Below, one piece after another: positions 63,313 to 64,000 of a stretch of DNA of 64,000 nt. Below the pieces are notes generated by a model. It saw only the letters and a list, made by a program, of their open reading frames with translations, searched no databases and was not told where the DNA came from. Source of the DNA: Pasteurellaceae bacterium Pebbles2 (lineage in GTDB: Bacteria; Pseudomonadota; Gammaproteobacteria; Enterobacterales; Pasteurellaceae); the NCBI GenBank assembly GCA_023101505.1, contig LVZA01000001.1, forward strand, positions 868,001 to 932,000, read 5' to 3'. How positions within the stretch are numbered: position 1 is the stretch's first letter; each line of letters begins with the position of its first letter. A program made the position numbers and the translations under genes.

Positions 63313-64000
63313 ATGGACATTGCCGTAATTGGTTCAAATATGGTGGATTTAATTGCTTACATTAATGAAATGCCAAAAATGGGAGAAACGCTTGAAGCAC
63401 CCGATTTCAAAATGGGTTGTGGCGGTAAAGGTGCAAACCAAGCCATCGCTGCAGCCAAACTAGGGGCATCAGTAATGATGATGACCAAGGTTGGGGACGA
63501 TATTTTTGCAGAGAATACTATTCGCAACTTTAAACAGTTCGGCGTGGACACTGAATTTGTCGAAACAGTAAAAGGCGTTTCAAGTGGTGTCGCACCTATT
63601 TTTGTTGATCCGTCATCACAAAATCGTATCTTGATTATTAAAGGTGCAAATGCACATTTAAAACCTGCAGATATTGATCGTGCTGAAGTGCGGTTAAAAA
63701 ATTGCAAATTATTGATCTTACAATTAGAGATCCCATTGGAAACGGTTTATTATGCGATTGATTTTGCCAATCGTCATCATATCCCTGTGATTTTAAACCC
63801 TGCACCAGCAAGCCGTGAACTTGACATCAATTATGCGTGTAAATGTGATTTCTTTATGCCAAATGAAACTGAATTAGAGATTTTAGCAGGTATGCCTGTG
63901 CAAACAATGGAACAAATCCAAACCGCTGCCAACAGTTTATTAGCAAAAGGGTTAAAAAACCTGATTGTTACTTTAGGTGAAAAAGGTTCTGTTTGGTTAC
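63313..64000 (+). CDS. deoK: Deoxyribokinase / ribokinase family protein (partial)
   Basis: The frame is open from the ATG at 63313 to the window end, giving 229 codons of a PfkB-family sugar kinase of about 305 residues. The start MDIAVIGSNMVDLI, the sugar-binding GCGGKGANQA (near residue 38) and NPAPASREL are present; the C-terminal catalytic DTSGAGD is beyond the edge. The sequence fits, from memory, the deoxyribokinase DeoK of Salmonella better than ribokinase proper. DeoK phosphorylates deoxyribose, giving the substrate of DeoC encoded opposite. TGGAGGA lies 5-7 bases upstream. A permease gene may follow outside the window. Confidence 0.85.
   Translation, partial: MDIAVIGSNMVDLIAYINEMPKMGETLEAPDFKMGCGGKGANQAIAAAKLGASVMMMTKVGDDIFAENTIRNFKQFGVDTEFVETVKGVSSGVAPIFVDPSSQNRILIIKGANAHLKPADIDRAEVRLKNCKLLILQLEIPLETVYYAIDFANRHHIPVILNPAPASRELDINYACKCDFFMPNETELEILAGMPVQTMEQIQTAANSLLAKGLKNLIVTLGEKGSVWL

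Overview
This window comes from a Gammaproteobacterium of the family Pasteurellaceae. The 9-base uptake signal sequence of the Haemophilus subtype (AAGTGCGGT or its complement) occurs about sixty times by eye, where chance predicts less than one. Gene content and order also resemble Haemophilus influenzae as I remember it: engB-comM, the peroxiredoxin-glutaredoxin hybrid divergent from oxyR, lptM-lysA next to cyaY, and ppx-tamB-tamA. The species cannot be named from this sequence alone. No tRNA, rRNA, CRISPR array, insertion sequence or prophage is visible, and no gap between genes exceeds about 300 bases.

Layout. 1-2481: an AT-rich sugar-phosphate cluster on the minus strand (mtlD-like dehydrogenase, 6-phospho-3-hexuloisomerase, ribulose-phosphate-epimerase-like enzyme) divergent from a DeoR-type regulator. 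2553-6264: engB, comM (transformation helicase), hslO and hslR (heat-shock redox chaperone and ribosome rescue). 6303-12398: an acyltransferase, nudE, an OPT peptide transporter, a glycosyltransferase, trkA and mscL. 12471-16322: def-fmt-rsmB (translation initiation and rRNA methylation), then pnuC. 16518-20188: rapA and rluA. 20231-23615: a CRP-controlled YheO-like regulator, HAAAP permease and cysteine desulfidase. 23638-24776: a two-gene cassette of unknown function between two almost identical uptake-signal hairpins. 24791-29456: ankyrin lipoprotein, polA, nudC. 29555-35792: a secreted coiled-coil protein and the complete S10 ribosomal operon with its leader. 35862-37157: rpoH and a DUF2322-type gene. 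37339-39652: an AT-rich island with a leucine-rich-repeat protein and two unknown proteins. 39863-44044: a TAXI-type TRAP transporter with a universal stress protein. 44221-49556: murB, gst, lysA, lptM, cyaY, recQ. 49656-52537: prx-grx, oxyR, fabR and a thioredoxin-like protein. 52598-54215: two small secreted proteins, one with a 31-residue repeat, divergent from a LysR regulator. 54274-61607: ppx, tamB, tamA. 61695-64000: deoR and deoC divergent from a deoxyribokinase cut by the window edge.

How it fits together. Most of the window is housekeeping. Accessory functions centre on scavenging: rare hexulose phosphates, peptides, cysteine, a TRAP substrate, nicotinamide riboside and deoxyribose. 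Two loci (cysteine and deoxyribose) carry CRP sites placed at standard activating distances. Many convergent gene pairs end in a head-to-head pair of uptake signals that forms a terminator hairpin. Two such pairs lie inside coding sequence (polA, recQ). The least understood parts are the hexulose-phosphate cluster, the bracketed cassette, the leucine-rich-repeat island and the repeat-containing secreted proteins.
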